Of a stretch of 64,000 bases of DNA, positions 35,364 through 44,514 are shown in pieces (position 1 is the first letter of the stretch; each line of letters opens with the position of its first letter). This DNA is from Callorhinus ursinus (taxonomy: Eukaryota; Chordata; Mammalia; Carnivora; Otariidae): assembly GCF_003265705.1 (NCBI RefSeq), contig NW_020312827.1:13556924-13620923 (forward strand), written 5' to 3'. Below the pieces are notes generated by a model. The model was not told where the DNA came from. It did no database searches and worked only from the letters and a program-made list of their open reading frames with translations. A program made the position numbers and the translations under genes.

Positions 35364-35577
35364 GTTTGGTTTTAGGATTCTATTTATTTATTTGAGAGAG
35401 AGGTAGGCGCGGTCGCGGGTGCGCGCGCATGCGTGCACACGCACGGGAGGGGTGGAGGAAGAACGAGCCGACTTCCCACTGAGTGGGGAACCTGACACAG
35501 GGCTTGATCCAAGGACCTTGAGATCATGACCCAAGCCAAAGGCAGATACTTAACCGACTGAGCCACCTGGGCGTCCT
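35364..35577 (-). mobile_element. CAN SINE, diverged, CpG-rich tail side
   Basis: 'TTCTATTTATTTATTTGAGA', then an unusual CG-dense tract (35408-35446) in place of the normal GA-rich body, 'CTTGATCCAAGGACCTTGAG', and the head 'GAGCCACCTGGGCGTCC'. The flanks 'GAATACAGAGTTT' (35351-35363) and 'GAATCCAGAGTTT' (35578-35590) differ at one base. Confidence 0.9.
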
Positions 35578-35594
35578 GAATCCAGAGTTTCTTA

Positions 35595-36395
35595 TGTGTC
35601 CTGGGATACAGCACAGAGGGCTGCAAGGAGGGAGAGTGTGCTTTGGTGTTGGAGCCTCTTCATCAGGGAGATGCTCGCTCCTGCTAATTCCAAGTGAACG
35701 CTGGCCACGTGTGGTGGGAACTTGGGCCTTCCTGGATCAGGATCTACACGGCTGTTTTCATTTTCGCAAATGACCTCCTTGACCTCCGGGGGGTGGGGGG
35801 CGGCGGGAGTAATCAATTAAAATATTCTGATAGATGTACTCATTTGGAATTTATCTTGCTGACTTATATTAGGAAGAACAAACCGTTTTCTAAGAAACAA
35901 ATATTAAAAGTGTGTTTTTGAGGTTAACAGTGTATCTTTAATGTATGTGCATATGAAAAAAAGAAATTTGGAAACCACTATGACTTAAAAGTAAACCACA
36001 GTTTACTTTTAACTGCAGATATTTATAGACGACAGGTTGAGCAAAACAGACTTGGTGCCAGAGACACAGATTTGGTGTGGGTCACTGTTTATATGGAAAG
36101 ATTGGGTTTTATGCTGTGTCCTGGGGAATGGAGGATGTTTCCTAGTTTGGGAGATAGAAATGGCAGGGGTTGATAGTTCTCTAGTATTTGGTACCACACT
36201 GTATTTTTCAGCAGAGAGGTCAGAGGGATACTGATCAAAGTTCAAGAAGATACTCCATACTGTGTGGGGTTGCTAAATATCAAATAAGCTTCAAGTCCAG
36301 CCCTTAATTCCTCATTCAAACACCTCCTGAGGGATTCTACAATTTCCCCTAACTCACGTACTGACTCCATGGAGAAAGCTCACGCTTTTCCATCT
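35595..36395. other. unique non-coding DNA
   Basis: A G-rich run at 35788-35807 could form a quadruplex. Otherwise nothing is recognised. Confidence 0.35.
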
Positions 36396-36399
36396 CTTA

Positions 36400-36985
36400 A
36401 ATCACCAGTGGAGGATATAAATTAGGATTACCTTTCTGGAGAGCCATTTGGCAGCAGGGATCCAAGGCTTTACAATGTGAGTACTCTGACCCAGCGATTG
36501 CACGTTTAGGAATTTACCGTAGGGACATACACCATGCATGAACGAGGCTGTGCATCCAACGTTGTTCACGGTAGCAGAACACTGGAGATGACCTGAGTTT
36601 CCAGCAGAATGAGGGTGGCCAAGTCATTGGTTATTCCACATAAGGCCATGCTGGCATCCACGCATTCCACATTGTTTATTAAGCTCCTACTGTGTGCCAG
36701 GCACACAGAAGGGGCAATGTCAAGGCTGATAACGGTTTCAGCCCACCTGAAGTTCAAAATTTTGTTGCAGAAACAGATTTCATACACTGTGAAGTGGAAA
36801 AGGGAAAAAAAGGACCAAAATGTATTTACAGTGTGCTCTCACTTTTGTTGTATGACTAGAAAAACCTGGAAGGCAGTCTGAATTAACAGAGGTATAGAGG
36901 CTTTGGGCAATGGGCTTATATCCATGCATTTTTCCCCCTTTTAATTCTTCTCTAGTTTCCAAGTTTTCCACAGTGATCATTATGA
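36400..36985 (+). repeat. old L1 fragment, sense, interrupted by an L2 piece
   Basis: 'GAGAGCCATTTGGCAGCAGG', 'GACCCAGCGATTGCACGTTT', 'AGGAATTTACCGTAGGGACA' and later 'GAAGTGGAAAAGGG' and 'CACAGTGATCATTATGATTT' follow the end of an L1M/HAL1-like ORF2 and its 3' region. 36660-36720 ('TTATTAAGCTCCTACTGTGT', 'GCCAGGCACACAG') looks like an antisense L2 end inserted within it. Frames are broken. Confidence 0.55.
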
Positions 36986-37000
36986 TTTTTATAATTTTTT

Positions 37001-37191
37001 TAAAGATTTTATTTTATTTATTTGACAGAGAGAGACACAGCGAGAGCAGGAACACAAGCAGGGGGAGTGGGAGAGGGTGAAGCAGGCTTCCTGCGGAGCA
37101 GGGAGCTGGATGCGGGGCTCGATCCCAGGACCCTGGGATTACGACCTGAGCCGAAGACAGACGCTTAATGACTCAGCCACCCAGGTGCCCC
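37001..37191 (-). mobile_element. CAN SINE, minus strand, target duplication
   Basis: 'AAAGATTTTATTTTATTTAT', 'GGAACACAAGCAGGGGGAGT', 'GGGGCTCGATCCCAGGACCC' and the head 'CAGCCACCCAGGTGCCCC'. The flanks 'TATAATTTTTT' occur at 36990-37000 and 37192-37202. Confidence 0.96.
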
Positions 37192-37204
37192 TATAATTTT
37201 TTTT

Positions 37205-37640
37205 TAATATGACTTTGAAGATAGAGAAAAAGAAGTGAACAGACCTGGGTTCTAGATCCAACTCTTCCTTAAACTCATGGTGAGCTCTTGAGTGAGTCAG
37301 AGAAGCTCGTGAACAGCCTGGAGGGAGAGGTCTCTGAAGCCTCCAGCTTGAGGTTCCCAGATCCCACGCTCTTGTCTCTTCTGAGGACACTGGGGGATTG
37401 TGCTGCAGGGCTGGGCTGGGAGTTTCCCCAGGAGGCAAGACTGCAGCCAGGCTGCTGAGTCCCCAGTCCCTGGGCACTTTCCGTCTCCTGGGCTCTGGTC
37501 CTCTAGGCATCTGGTGATGGACTCAAAGGGGAAAAGAGTTTATGTATTGGGCATATGGTAATTAAATTAAGGAAGTGCCTCTCACCTATCAAATAAAAGT
37601 TGACTTGCATTATCTCAGCCAAATGTCACTGCACCCCGAG
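37205..37640. other. unique non-coding DNA
   Basis: No repeat recognised. A 123-codon minus frame over 37139-37510 begins inside the SINE and is not supported as a gene. Confidence 0.35.
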
Positions 37641-37644
37641 AAAA

Positions 37645-37870
37645 CAGATGACCGCAGTTCCATTGATTGAACCATATCCGGTGCCAGGTATGGTGTGCAA
37701 AGCATTTTGCAGACATTTTCCTAGTTGAGGCTCCTGGCACTCCCTGAAGTGGGTACTCATCACCCCTATTTTATAGGTGGGGACCTTCAACAGAAAGCAG
37801 CTAACCTGAGCAGGTCCCTTGGGTAGAAAAGGCCGGGACTCCAACCCCACTCCACCTGCTCTAAGCAGCG
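37645..37870 (+). repeat. MIR SINE
   Basis: 'GGTGCCAGGTATGGTGTGCA', 'AAGCATTTTGCAGACATTTT', 'GAAGTGGGTACTCATCACCC', 'CTATTTTATAGGTGGGGACC'. Confidence 0.7.
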
Positions 37871-37874
37871 TCTC

Positions 37875-39170
37875 TAATGTCTCCTCTGTTCTGCCTCCTC
37901 CTCCAAGAGGCTGGCTCATCTGTCACCATACACACAGGTGTCTAAAGTCAGGGCTGTGTGTGAGGGCAAGTGACAGAGTGCTGGCAGACTTAGAATGGGC
38001 ACAATCTTATTTCTGATGAAACCGGATGCAGAGCAGGCTATTCTTAGCTGCCTTTTCTGGGGGGTTATAAATGAGGAAATTGGGGTTTCACACAGACACA
38101 CACACATACACACAGAGAGAAAATATAATCTCTCTTGTGAAAACTGTAATAAACTTTCCTCCTGCTTGTGATTTGAAATCAAAGGCCAACTATTATACCT
38201 CATATCTATACTACATCTCACAAAAGAGTGAAACCCTTATATCAAGACCTGACCTTTGTTGTTTTCTTGAAATATTTTCCTTGCTGGTTCCAGCTTTGCT
38301 TATTTAGTAGGTATTTAGGTATTTAAAAATTTATGAGACATACAGGAGATATCAGGGACACACAGATGGGAAACTGTAAGTTAAAATGAGGATAAAGAAT
38401 TATTTCTTTTCCCCATCGAAACAATGTTTCCATCAATATGATAGATACTATTTCCTGTGACTCAATTTCAGTTCCTCTGTAGTTCAGATTCTTCTGATTC
38501 ATTTTATATACCATGGCCAGATTAATGTTTCTAAAATACCACTTTCATGTTATCATCTCCTACTTTACTTAGAACAAACAGTGGCTCCCCATCATCTAGA
38601 ATAAGATACAAACTTGTGGGTTTTGAACCCAGGTTCCTTCCGTAATCTGTCTTCAACTTTACCTTTCCAGCCATCTTCCTAGTTATTCCCATGAGGGATC
38701 CTCTTGCTCAGATGAACCGGTCTCTGCTGTGGTTCTCTGAATCTACCCTTGACTTTTCTCACTTTGAGTATTTGCTTTACTGCTGAGTGCAGGAAATAAC
38801 CAAGTAGAAAGTTCTCCGTTCTCTTTTCGTTGCTCTGAAGTCCTACCCTTTCCTTAGGGCACTACTCACATTTTCCTTTTTAAAAAAAAAATGAGTAAAC
38901 AACAACAAAAAAAATGAGTAAACACTCCTTGACTATCCCAGCCTGGGATGACCTGGGTTACCTTATCACTTACTATCTGCAGTTGGAGCCCCTGTGGGGC
39001 TAGACCAGCTCAGTGCATTGCATATCACAGGGGCTCCATAAGCACCCAACTGAACTGCCAACAAGGAGTGCTTCCTGTCCCAGCCGCAAAATACTGCTAC
39101 ACCAAGACAAGACTTCTTAACCTTCAGAAAACAAATAGTAATTCTTCTTGTCGTGTGCTCAAAATGCATA
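37875..39170. other. non-coding DNA with small direct repeat
   Basis: It holds an AC-rich run at 38092-38115 and an 18-bp direct repeat (38884-38901 and 38907-38924). 'CAGTGGCTCCCCATCATCTA' at 38580-38600 hints at an L2 sense piece, as in 'CAGTGGCTCCCCATTGC', but support is short. Confidence 0.35.
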
Positions 39171-39174
39171 TGTT

Positions 39175-39370
39175 GGGGGTATTAGCTAATTATTTGTCAT
39201 GCACTTGCCACCCATGACTAATCCTATTATATGAATGAAATGGAAGCCCAGAGGTGAAAATACTTGTATGACCTCACAAAGCCGAGCATGTTGGTAGAAC
39301 CAGTACTTGAACCCTCATTTCCTCCTGCTAACTTATTAGGGCCCCTGTTCCTTTTAAACCATGAGTCATA
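39175..39370 (+). repeat. MIR fragment
   Basis: 'GAAGCCCAGAGGTGAAAATA', 'CTTGTATGACCTCACAAAGC' and 'ACCAGTACTTGAACCCTC' follow the MIR 3' half. Confidence 0.6.
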
Positions 39371-39384
39371 GGCCATCAGGAACT

Positions 39385-39645
39385 TCTGTAAATATTCTGG
39401 TGGCTTTTGTCATCCTCTCTTTTTTTCTCTAAAGGGCCAGATAGTAAATATTTTAGGCTCTGCAGGCTCTGTGGTTTCTGTTGCAACTGCTCAACTCTGG
39501 CCCTGGAGTGGGAAAGCAACCAGGGCCACTGCGTAACCTACTGGGCGTGGCTGTGTGCCAAATACAGTTTTATTTACGAAAGCAGGCAGTGGCCTGGATT
39601 TGGCCTGCAGCAGGTGGTAGTCTGCTGACCCCCTGCGATAGACGG
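39385..39645 (-). mobile_element. hAT/Charlie-like DNA transposon relic, inverted
   Basis: 'AAAGGGCCAGATAGTAAATA', 'TTTTAGGCTCTGCAGGCTCT', 'TTGCAACTGCTCAACTCTGG', 'GGGCGTGGCTGTGTGCCAAA', 'CAGTTTTATTTACGAAAGCA' and 'AGTCTGCTGACCCC'. This is the reverse complement of the common MER1-group element whose sense copy lies at 6753. Confidence 0.78.
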
Positions 39646-39654
39646 TTCCCCTCT

Positions 39655-40520
39655 CCCTGTTCCTCACATCGGGCTGGAAAGTCAGGTTTAGGCGTAAGAA
39701 ATTTTCAGTTTGAATTCTGAGCAGGCCCCACAATTGTATACCAAGCTAATGTGTGAATTACGTCCGTGGCTCGGAAGGCTGGCTGCTTAGGCTAAATGGG
39801 GAAGTTGCAGATGTTCAAGCAATACACTGTGTGCCTCATGAGCAGTAGACAACTGGTCATTCCATGAACATGGGTGTTGGTCTCAAGGGGAACGTACTAG
39901 GGACACTCTCAGCATAAGGGGTCACATAACCCCCTGAACTAACCAGTCTGAGGGTCTCTGCACCCAACCTGAGTATTCCCTTATGCCCAGAGTTTACACC
40001 TATAATCCAAAGGCTGTCCCATTTCTCACATGTGAAGGTGGACCCCAAGAAAAGTCATAATGAGGTGCAGTGAACTCCCCGGTCATATCATCACCCACAG
40101 TTTTTGTTGGTGGCAGAGTGAAGTGATCCATCTGCATGGACGTAAAGGAGCATTGTAGGGAATCGTTCTTAGGAATGGCCGAGATACCTCTCTGCTGAAA
40201 GGAACAGGTAGGTTTGGGGAAAAAAAGTCTTAAAAACTGTGTGTCCAGCTCACCCCCATGACTCCATCCTAAGAACACGCACATACTAAAGGCAGCCCCC
40301 AACAAACAGTGCTTTATTATCAAGGTCAGCAAGTTTATTCTGGTTCTGCTCTTCTGAGGGGGGAGAGCTTTGCCTTTTTTTTTTTTTTTTTTTTTTCAAC
40401 AGAGACAGCATAAGATCCGGGACCAAGAACCCACAAGTTTTTCCACGGTCTTCAAGGTGTTGTGGAAAATATCAGAAAATCCTAATTAATTCCAGGAAAG
40501 AATTTCAATGGTTTCTTTAA
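39655..40520. other. non-coding DNA, poly-T tract
   Basis: A T21 run ends at 40396 without a SINE body beside it. No exon or repeat family is assigned. Confidence 0.35.
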
Positions 40521-40529
40521 AAAAATTTT

Positions 40530-40612
40530 TTCTGAACTAAAGTAGAGTTGACACACAATGTTAAATGAGTTTCAAGTGTCCAACATCGTGATTCCACGTT
40601 TTGCTGTGCTTG
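40530..40612 (-). repeat. L1 3' end fragment, antisense
   Basis: 'CTAAAGTAGAGTTGACACAC', 'AATGTTAAATGAGTTTCAAG' and 'TGTCCAACATCGTGATTCCA' match the reversed L1 3' terminus 'TTGACATACAATGTTATATTAGTTTCAGGTG'. Confidence 0.6.
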
Positions 40613-40794
40613 CCCCAAGTGTAGAATTTCGGTGGCCGCTTGATCCTTAAACTACAGAGAATGAAAAGGAGGAAAGGTTTTAAATCTTTATGCTTGGGAG
40701 AAAACACCCTGGTTTCAGGCAGTTAATGTAAATCGTGAGCAAATCATTCTTTAAGTTGACTCTTACCTCTTATTCTATTATAATTCTCTTTATT

Positions 40795-40970
40795 TTCTAC
40801 ATAACAATAGTAAACCCTTGCCGGGCATTTAGCCTGTGCCCTGCATGCCTGTGGGGTGCTTTACATATGCCGATTTATTTAATCCTCGGGCAGCCCGGGG
40901 AAGGTCGGCAGTGTTACATCCCCATTTCACAGGTGAGGACAGGAAGGCACTAAGAGGTGCGATGACTGCC
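40795..40970 (+). repeat. MIR SINE
   Basis: 'GCCTGTGGGGTGCTTTACAT', 'GATTTATTTAATCCTCGGGC', 'TACATCCCCATTTCACAGGT' and 'GAGGACAGGAAGGCACTAAG' are the MIR core. Confidence 0.75.
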
Positions 40971-41019
40971 CTGCACCCTCACTGTGCGCATACTCATCCG
41001 GCCGCCTGCCTTTGTCTTT

Positions 41020-41080
41020 TAGTTAGTTAGTTAGTTCTTATTTTAATTCCAGTTAGTTAACATTCAAATACAGCATGCTT
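41020..41080 (-). repeat. L1 3' terminus, part of a U6-L1 chimera
   Basis: On the minus strand it reads 'CTGTATTTGAATG', 'TTAACTAACTGGAATTAAAA' and 'TAAG', followed by an (AACT)n/A-rich tail. This is the carnivoran L1 3' end in sense orientation. It directly follows the U6 fragment at 41081-41153, so the two parts share one orientation and one A-rich end. Confidence 0.75.
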
Positions 41081-41153
41081 CATCTTTACGCGGGGGCCAT
41101 GCTAATTTTGTCTGTATTCTCTGTATTGTTCCAATTTTAGCGTCTGTGTTGCC
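41081..41153 (-). pseudogene. U6 snRNA fragment (pseudogene), fused to L1 3' end
   Basis: The minus strand begins 'GGCAACACAGACGCTAAAAT', continues 'TGGAACAATACAGAGAATAC', and ends 'TTAGCATGGCCCCCGCGTAA' plus 'AGATG'. This corresponds to U6 bases about 12 to 76. The first 11 bases and the 3' stem and U-tail are missing. There are several substitutions and an insertion of about nine bases that repeats 'TCTGTATT'. It lacks the external U6 promoter, so it is not a functional gene. Confidence 0.88.
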
Positions 41154-41154
41154 A

Positions 41155-42075
41155 AATCCTTTAAATGGATGTTGCGACAGTCAGAAATACTCCTTCTAAT
41201 GGATCCGTTCCTTCCCAGAGCGGACTGACCAGTCCATCATGCCATCCCTTACTCGGCAAAGATTTCTCACACTTGCTCTCTGCTGGGTGGGACTCTGCTT
41301 CTTTGGCTTGCTCAGAAGCTAGTGGTGTCTCAGTGGGGCATGGTGACTGCCAGCATATGGGGTGAGGTGGGGGAGAGCCCCTGTGTGATGTCACCTCCAT
41401 GAACTGTCTTGAGCCCAGAGAAGCAACACCTGTTTCCCGAGGGTGCACCCGTTAGGTAAGCTCACAGGACAGGTGGAGGGAATCAGAAGGCTTGTGTATT
41501 AATTGACAGAGATATTACTGAAGGGGTTTGGTGAGCTTGGGAATCGGGAAGGGAAGGTGGGGTGATTTGAGTGTTGAGTGGCATTGGGAAAGTCAGCGGG
41601 CCACAGACCCCCCGTGTAACTAGCTCCCATTGTTACCGAGACTCCAATCCCAAGGCCAGGGTTAACGCTGCCAGGGTGCAGGGTGGGTCTTGGAAGAGGC
41701 CTCATGTTTGAGAAATGTGTAGGGTCCTCCAGTGCTCTACCTTTCTGCCCACTTCCACCCCTCCCTTCCTTTCAGGAGGACACTTCAGTATTTTAGATTT
41801 GTTAGCACAGTCCACCCTGAGGCTGGGAAGTGGGTATCTGTCTCTCTTCCTGGGATTTTACGTATGTCTACCCTAATCTTGCAGAAGGATGGCCCTTTCT
41901 GTTCTAGCTGGTGGGGGGAGTAGGGCAGAGCAGAGACCCTGAGAGGTGAGCACCAATAATGATGATAATGACCAATAACACTATATTAATGGTAAAGTCC
42001 AAGGTCTTGCATTCTACTGGTTCCCTGGGCTCCTCACTGCCCCAAGAAGGTAAAGCACACACCGCCTTGTAGTTT
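41155..42075. other. unique non-coding DNA
   Basis: No recognised repeat. The piece 41945-42030 ('AATAATGATGATAATGACCA') may be a MIR remnant. Confidence 0.35.
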
Positions 42076-42078
42076 CAT

Positions 42079-42181
42079 CTTTTTTTTTTTTTTAAACTCT
42101 TTACACCCAACGTGGGGCTCGAATGCATGACACCGAGATCAGGAGTTGCACGCTCCACTGACTGAGCCAGCCGGGCCCCCG
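42079..42181 (-). mobile_element. old CAN SINE-type fragment, minus strand
   Basis: A T13 run, then 'CCCAACGTGGGGCTCGAATG', 'CATGACACCGAGATCAGGAG' and 'CACTGACTGAGCCAGCCGGG'. Only the tRNA-derived half plus tail is present, and the 'GAGCCAGCCGGG' variant is typical of older carnivoran copies. Confidence 0.8.
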
Positions 42182-42184
42182 GTG

Positions 42185-42960
42185 TCATCATTCTGAACAG
42201 AAAATTAGTGGTACTGAAACATAGCAGGTCCTGTCCTGAGTTCGGGGAGGACTGATGCAGGGGCTTCAGGTAGTTGGGGAGCTGGGCCTCACAGGAGGGA
42301 CCAGGTTTTTCAGACAGAAAACTGAGTCAGCAGGGAGTGAATCCACCAGAAGCATTATGCAGAAGATGCAGTTGTTCTGAATTGAGGGAGGGGAGAGGCG
42401 GCTGGAGGCTGGGATGGGACCCTGAGGAGGAACCCCCGGGGTTGGGGAGGACAGGGAGCTGAGTCTGCAGCTGTGCCTTCACACTCAGTTGGGGGCTTCC
42501 TTTTCTGTGGTCAGACGGCTCCCTCTTCTCTCCTTGTGTCCCTGCCTCGAGCCCACAGCCTTCAGCTCTCACCGAGGTTTGGACACATGGACCCACTGTC
42601 ACCATACTGGGCTTGCTGCTGCCTAATCAGCATCACCTGAACCATAGATGACTTCAAAGGAGCCGGCTGGTCACTGACCAAGAGGTTGGGGCCCCAAGGT
42701 GACCCATTGTAGAGTCCCACCGTTGCCCACTGACAGGATTAAACCCTCTGCTCTGCAGGGAACTGAAACAGGGCTCCTTCTGCCCCGGTCTGCCCCATGG
42801 GTTTGAGATAGCCCCTCCTTCCCCAGCCCTGCCAGGAAGCTGCCGGGGCCAGAGGCCAGGAAGGCAGGCCTATGTCACAGAAGGGTAGCCCTTTCTTTCT
42901 TGTCTTGGGGGTGGGGTGGGCAGGCCAAAAAGCAGGACTAGCAAGGCAGGGTGGCACCTG
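42185..42960. other. GC-rich non-coding DNA
   Basis: Overlapping frames on both strands between 42274 and 42957 have no domain content. Nothing else recognised. Confidence 0.35.
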
Positions 42961-42964
42961 GCTT

Positions 42965-43170
42965 GGGGCCCTTTGGATCAGACTGCTGGGTTCAGTCTGC
43001 CACTTCTTAGCTGGATAACCTTTGGTAGGTCTTTCTAACCTGCTTGAGGCCCAGATCCCTCATCTATAAAATGGGGTAATAGCACCTGCCTCAAAGAGCC
43101 CCCAGCCGACCACAAGGAGACAGCCTGCGAAAAGCCATGACCCAGCTCACAGTAGGCACCCAGGGAGCGG
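42965..43170 (-). repeat. MIR SINE, antisense
   Basis: 'CTGCCACTTCTTAGCTGGAT', 'AACCTTTGGTAGGTCTTTCT', 'CCCTCATCTATAAAATGGGG' and 'TAATAGCACCTGCCTCAAAG' are the reversed MIR core. Confidence 0.75.
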
Positions 43171-43174
43171 ATGC

Positions 43175-44270
43175 AGGCCCCGTATGGCCTGTGGCCTATT
43201 TAATTTGGGAGTCCTCTCTAAGAAAAAATGTAAAATTATAAATATAAAACCAGGTTTATGAGGGAGCATTTATTTCAAATGATGAAAGAAAATGTAAAAA
43301 AAATGTATACGTTTCAAAAGCTGACATCCCAAATATCACAAAATCCAGAAAAATAACACAAATATGATCATTAATCGGCTGTTTCACACATGTCTGCGTG
43401 ACTTCTTTTTTCCTACATTTTTTGGGCTGTGTGCTCTTTGATCCCTTCTTCCTATGAGAGTGATTTTAGAATGGCATTTTCCCTCAAGAGAACAGCAAGG
43501 TAATTCACTCATTCCTCTAGCATAGTTGGTCGGGGCTTGTTTTCCATTCTTGATGGATTAGGAAAAAAACTTGTTTGCTTCACAAGTAGTTATTGGTAAT
43601 GTCATGTAAATTTTTAGGATTATTGTCAAATGTCGGGGAACCTTTCTCAGGTTTTTTCCATGTCTGAGCCATAGGGTTTCAGGACATTTTTAAGTGTTTC
43701 TGTGCCGTGACTAAGCTTAAATACTGAAGGTGCTCATTCCACACGTGGCTGGGGTCCTTCCTGGGCCCACTGAAGGGGCCGCGTGAGCGAGGGGTGCTGT
43801 CGCTTTAAGCCTCAGTACCTGGTGGCAAATCTTCCTTCTCCATAAATGTTAATTAGACCCTATCTGATTATTACATCTATTGATACTCATCTTTTTAATT
43901 TTATAGTTTTAGGATTACTAAAGAATGTGTTCCTACTGACGACAAATAGAATCTTACAAGAGTTCGGTGTGCGTGACGATCACTCCTTCTGTATCATTTG
44001 TTAATTGTCTACTCCGATCAGCCTACCTCACGTTGATCGCTGGGGAGCATTCGATGACATAAAGCAGATAAGACACAGCTCATCGTCTTCATCTAGTAAC
44101 TACTCAATAAACTTAGCCATCGAGACCCGTGTCACCCCTCCATTGGCACCTGATTTGGAGCTGGGCACTTGGAGATATAAAATTGGGACATTGTCCCTCC
44201 GGGAGGTAGGGATGAGACAACTTTAGGTCCAACTCTGAGACTGAAGTGGGAGTCAGGTTTTGTCTCAAGT
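43175..44270. other. AT-rich non-coding DNA
   Basis: 44020-44115 may be a very decayed antisense MIR ('ACTACTCAATAAAC' at its end). The rest is not assigned. Confidence 0.35.
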
Positions 44271-44289
44271 TATAAATAGAACGGTCCTC

Positions 44290-44499
44290 AGGGCACCTGG
44301 GTGGCTCAGTCGGTTAAATGTCTGACTCTTGATTTCGGCTCAGGTCATGATCTTGGGGTCCTGGGATCAAGCCCCATGTCGGGCTCTGCCCTGGACTTGG
44401 AGCCTGCTTGAGATTCTTTCTCTCTCTGTGTCCCGTTCCCCTCCCTGCCCAGCTCTCTGGCTCTCAAAAATAAATAAATAAGTAAGTAAGTAAGTTAAA
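44290..44499 (+). mobile_element. CAN SINE with (AAGT)n tail
   Basis: Head 'CAGGGCACCTGGGTGGCTCA', 'AATGTCTGACTCTTGATTTC', the body 'GGAGCCTGCTTGAGATTC' and the tail 'AAATAAATAAATAAGTAAGT'. The flanks 'AAATAGAACGGTC' (44274-44286) and 'AAATAGAATGGTC' (44500-44512) differ at one base. It shares the 'GACTCTTG' head with the copy at 14853. Confidence 0.96.
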
Positions 44500-44514
44500 A
44501 AATAGAATGGTCTT

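Noticed and set aside
35788..35807. G-quadruplex candidate
   Set aside because: G-runs are long but fewer than four clear GGG tracts with normal loops. Not strong enough to report as a feature.
41081..41153. Functional U6 snRNA gene
   Set aside because: Both ends are missing, it carries an internal insertion, and no proximal element or TATA is positioned upstream.
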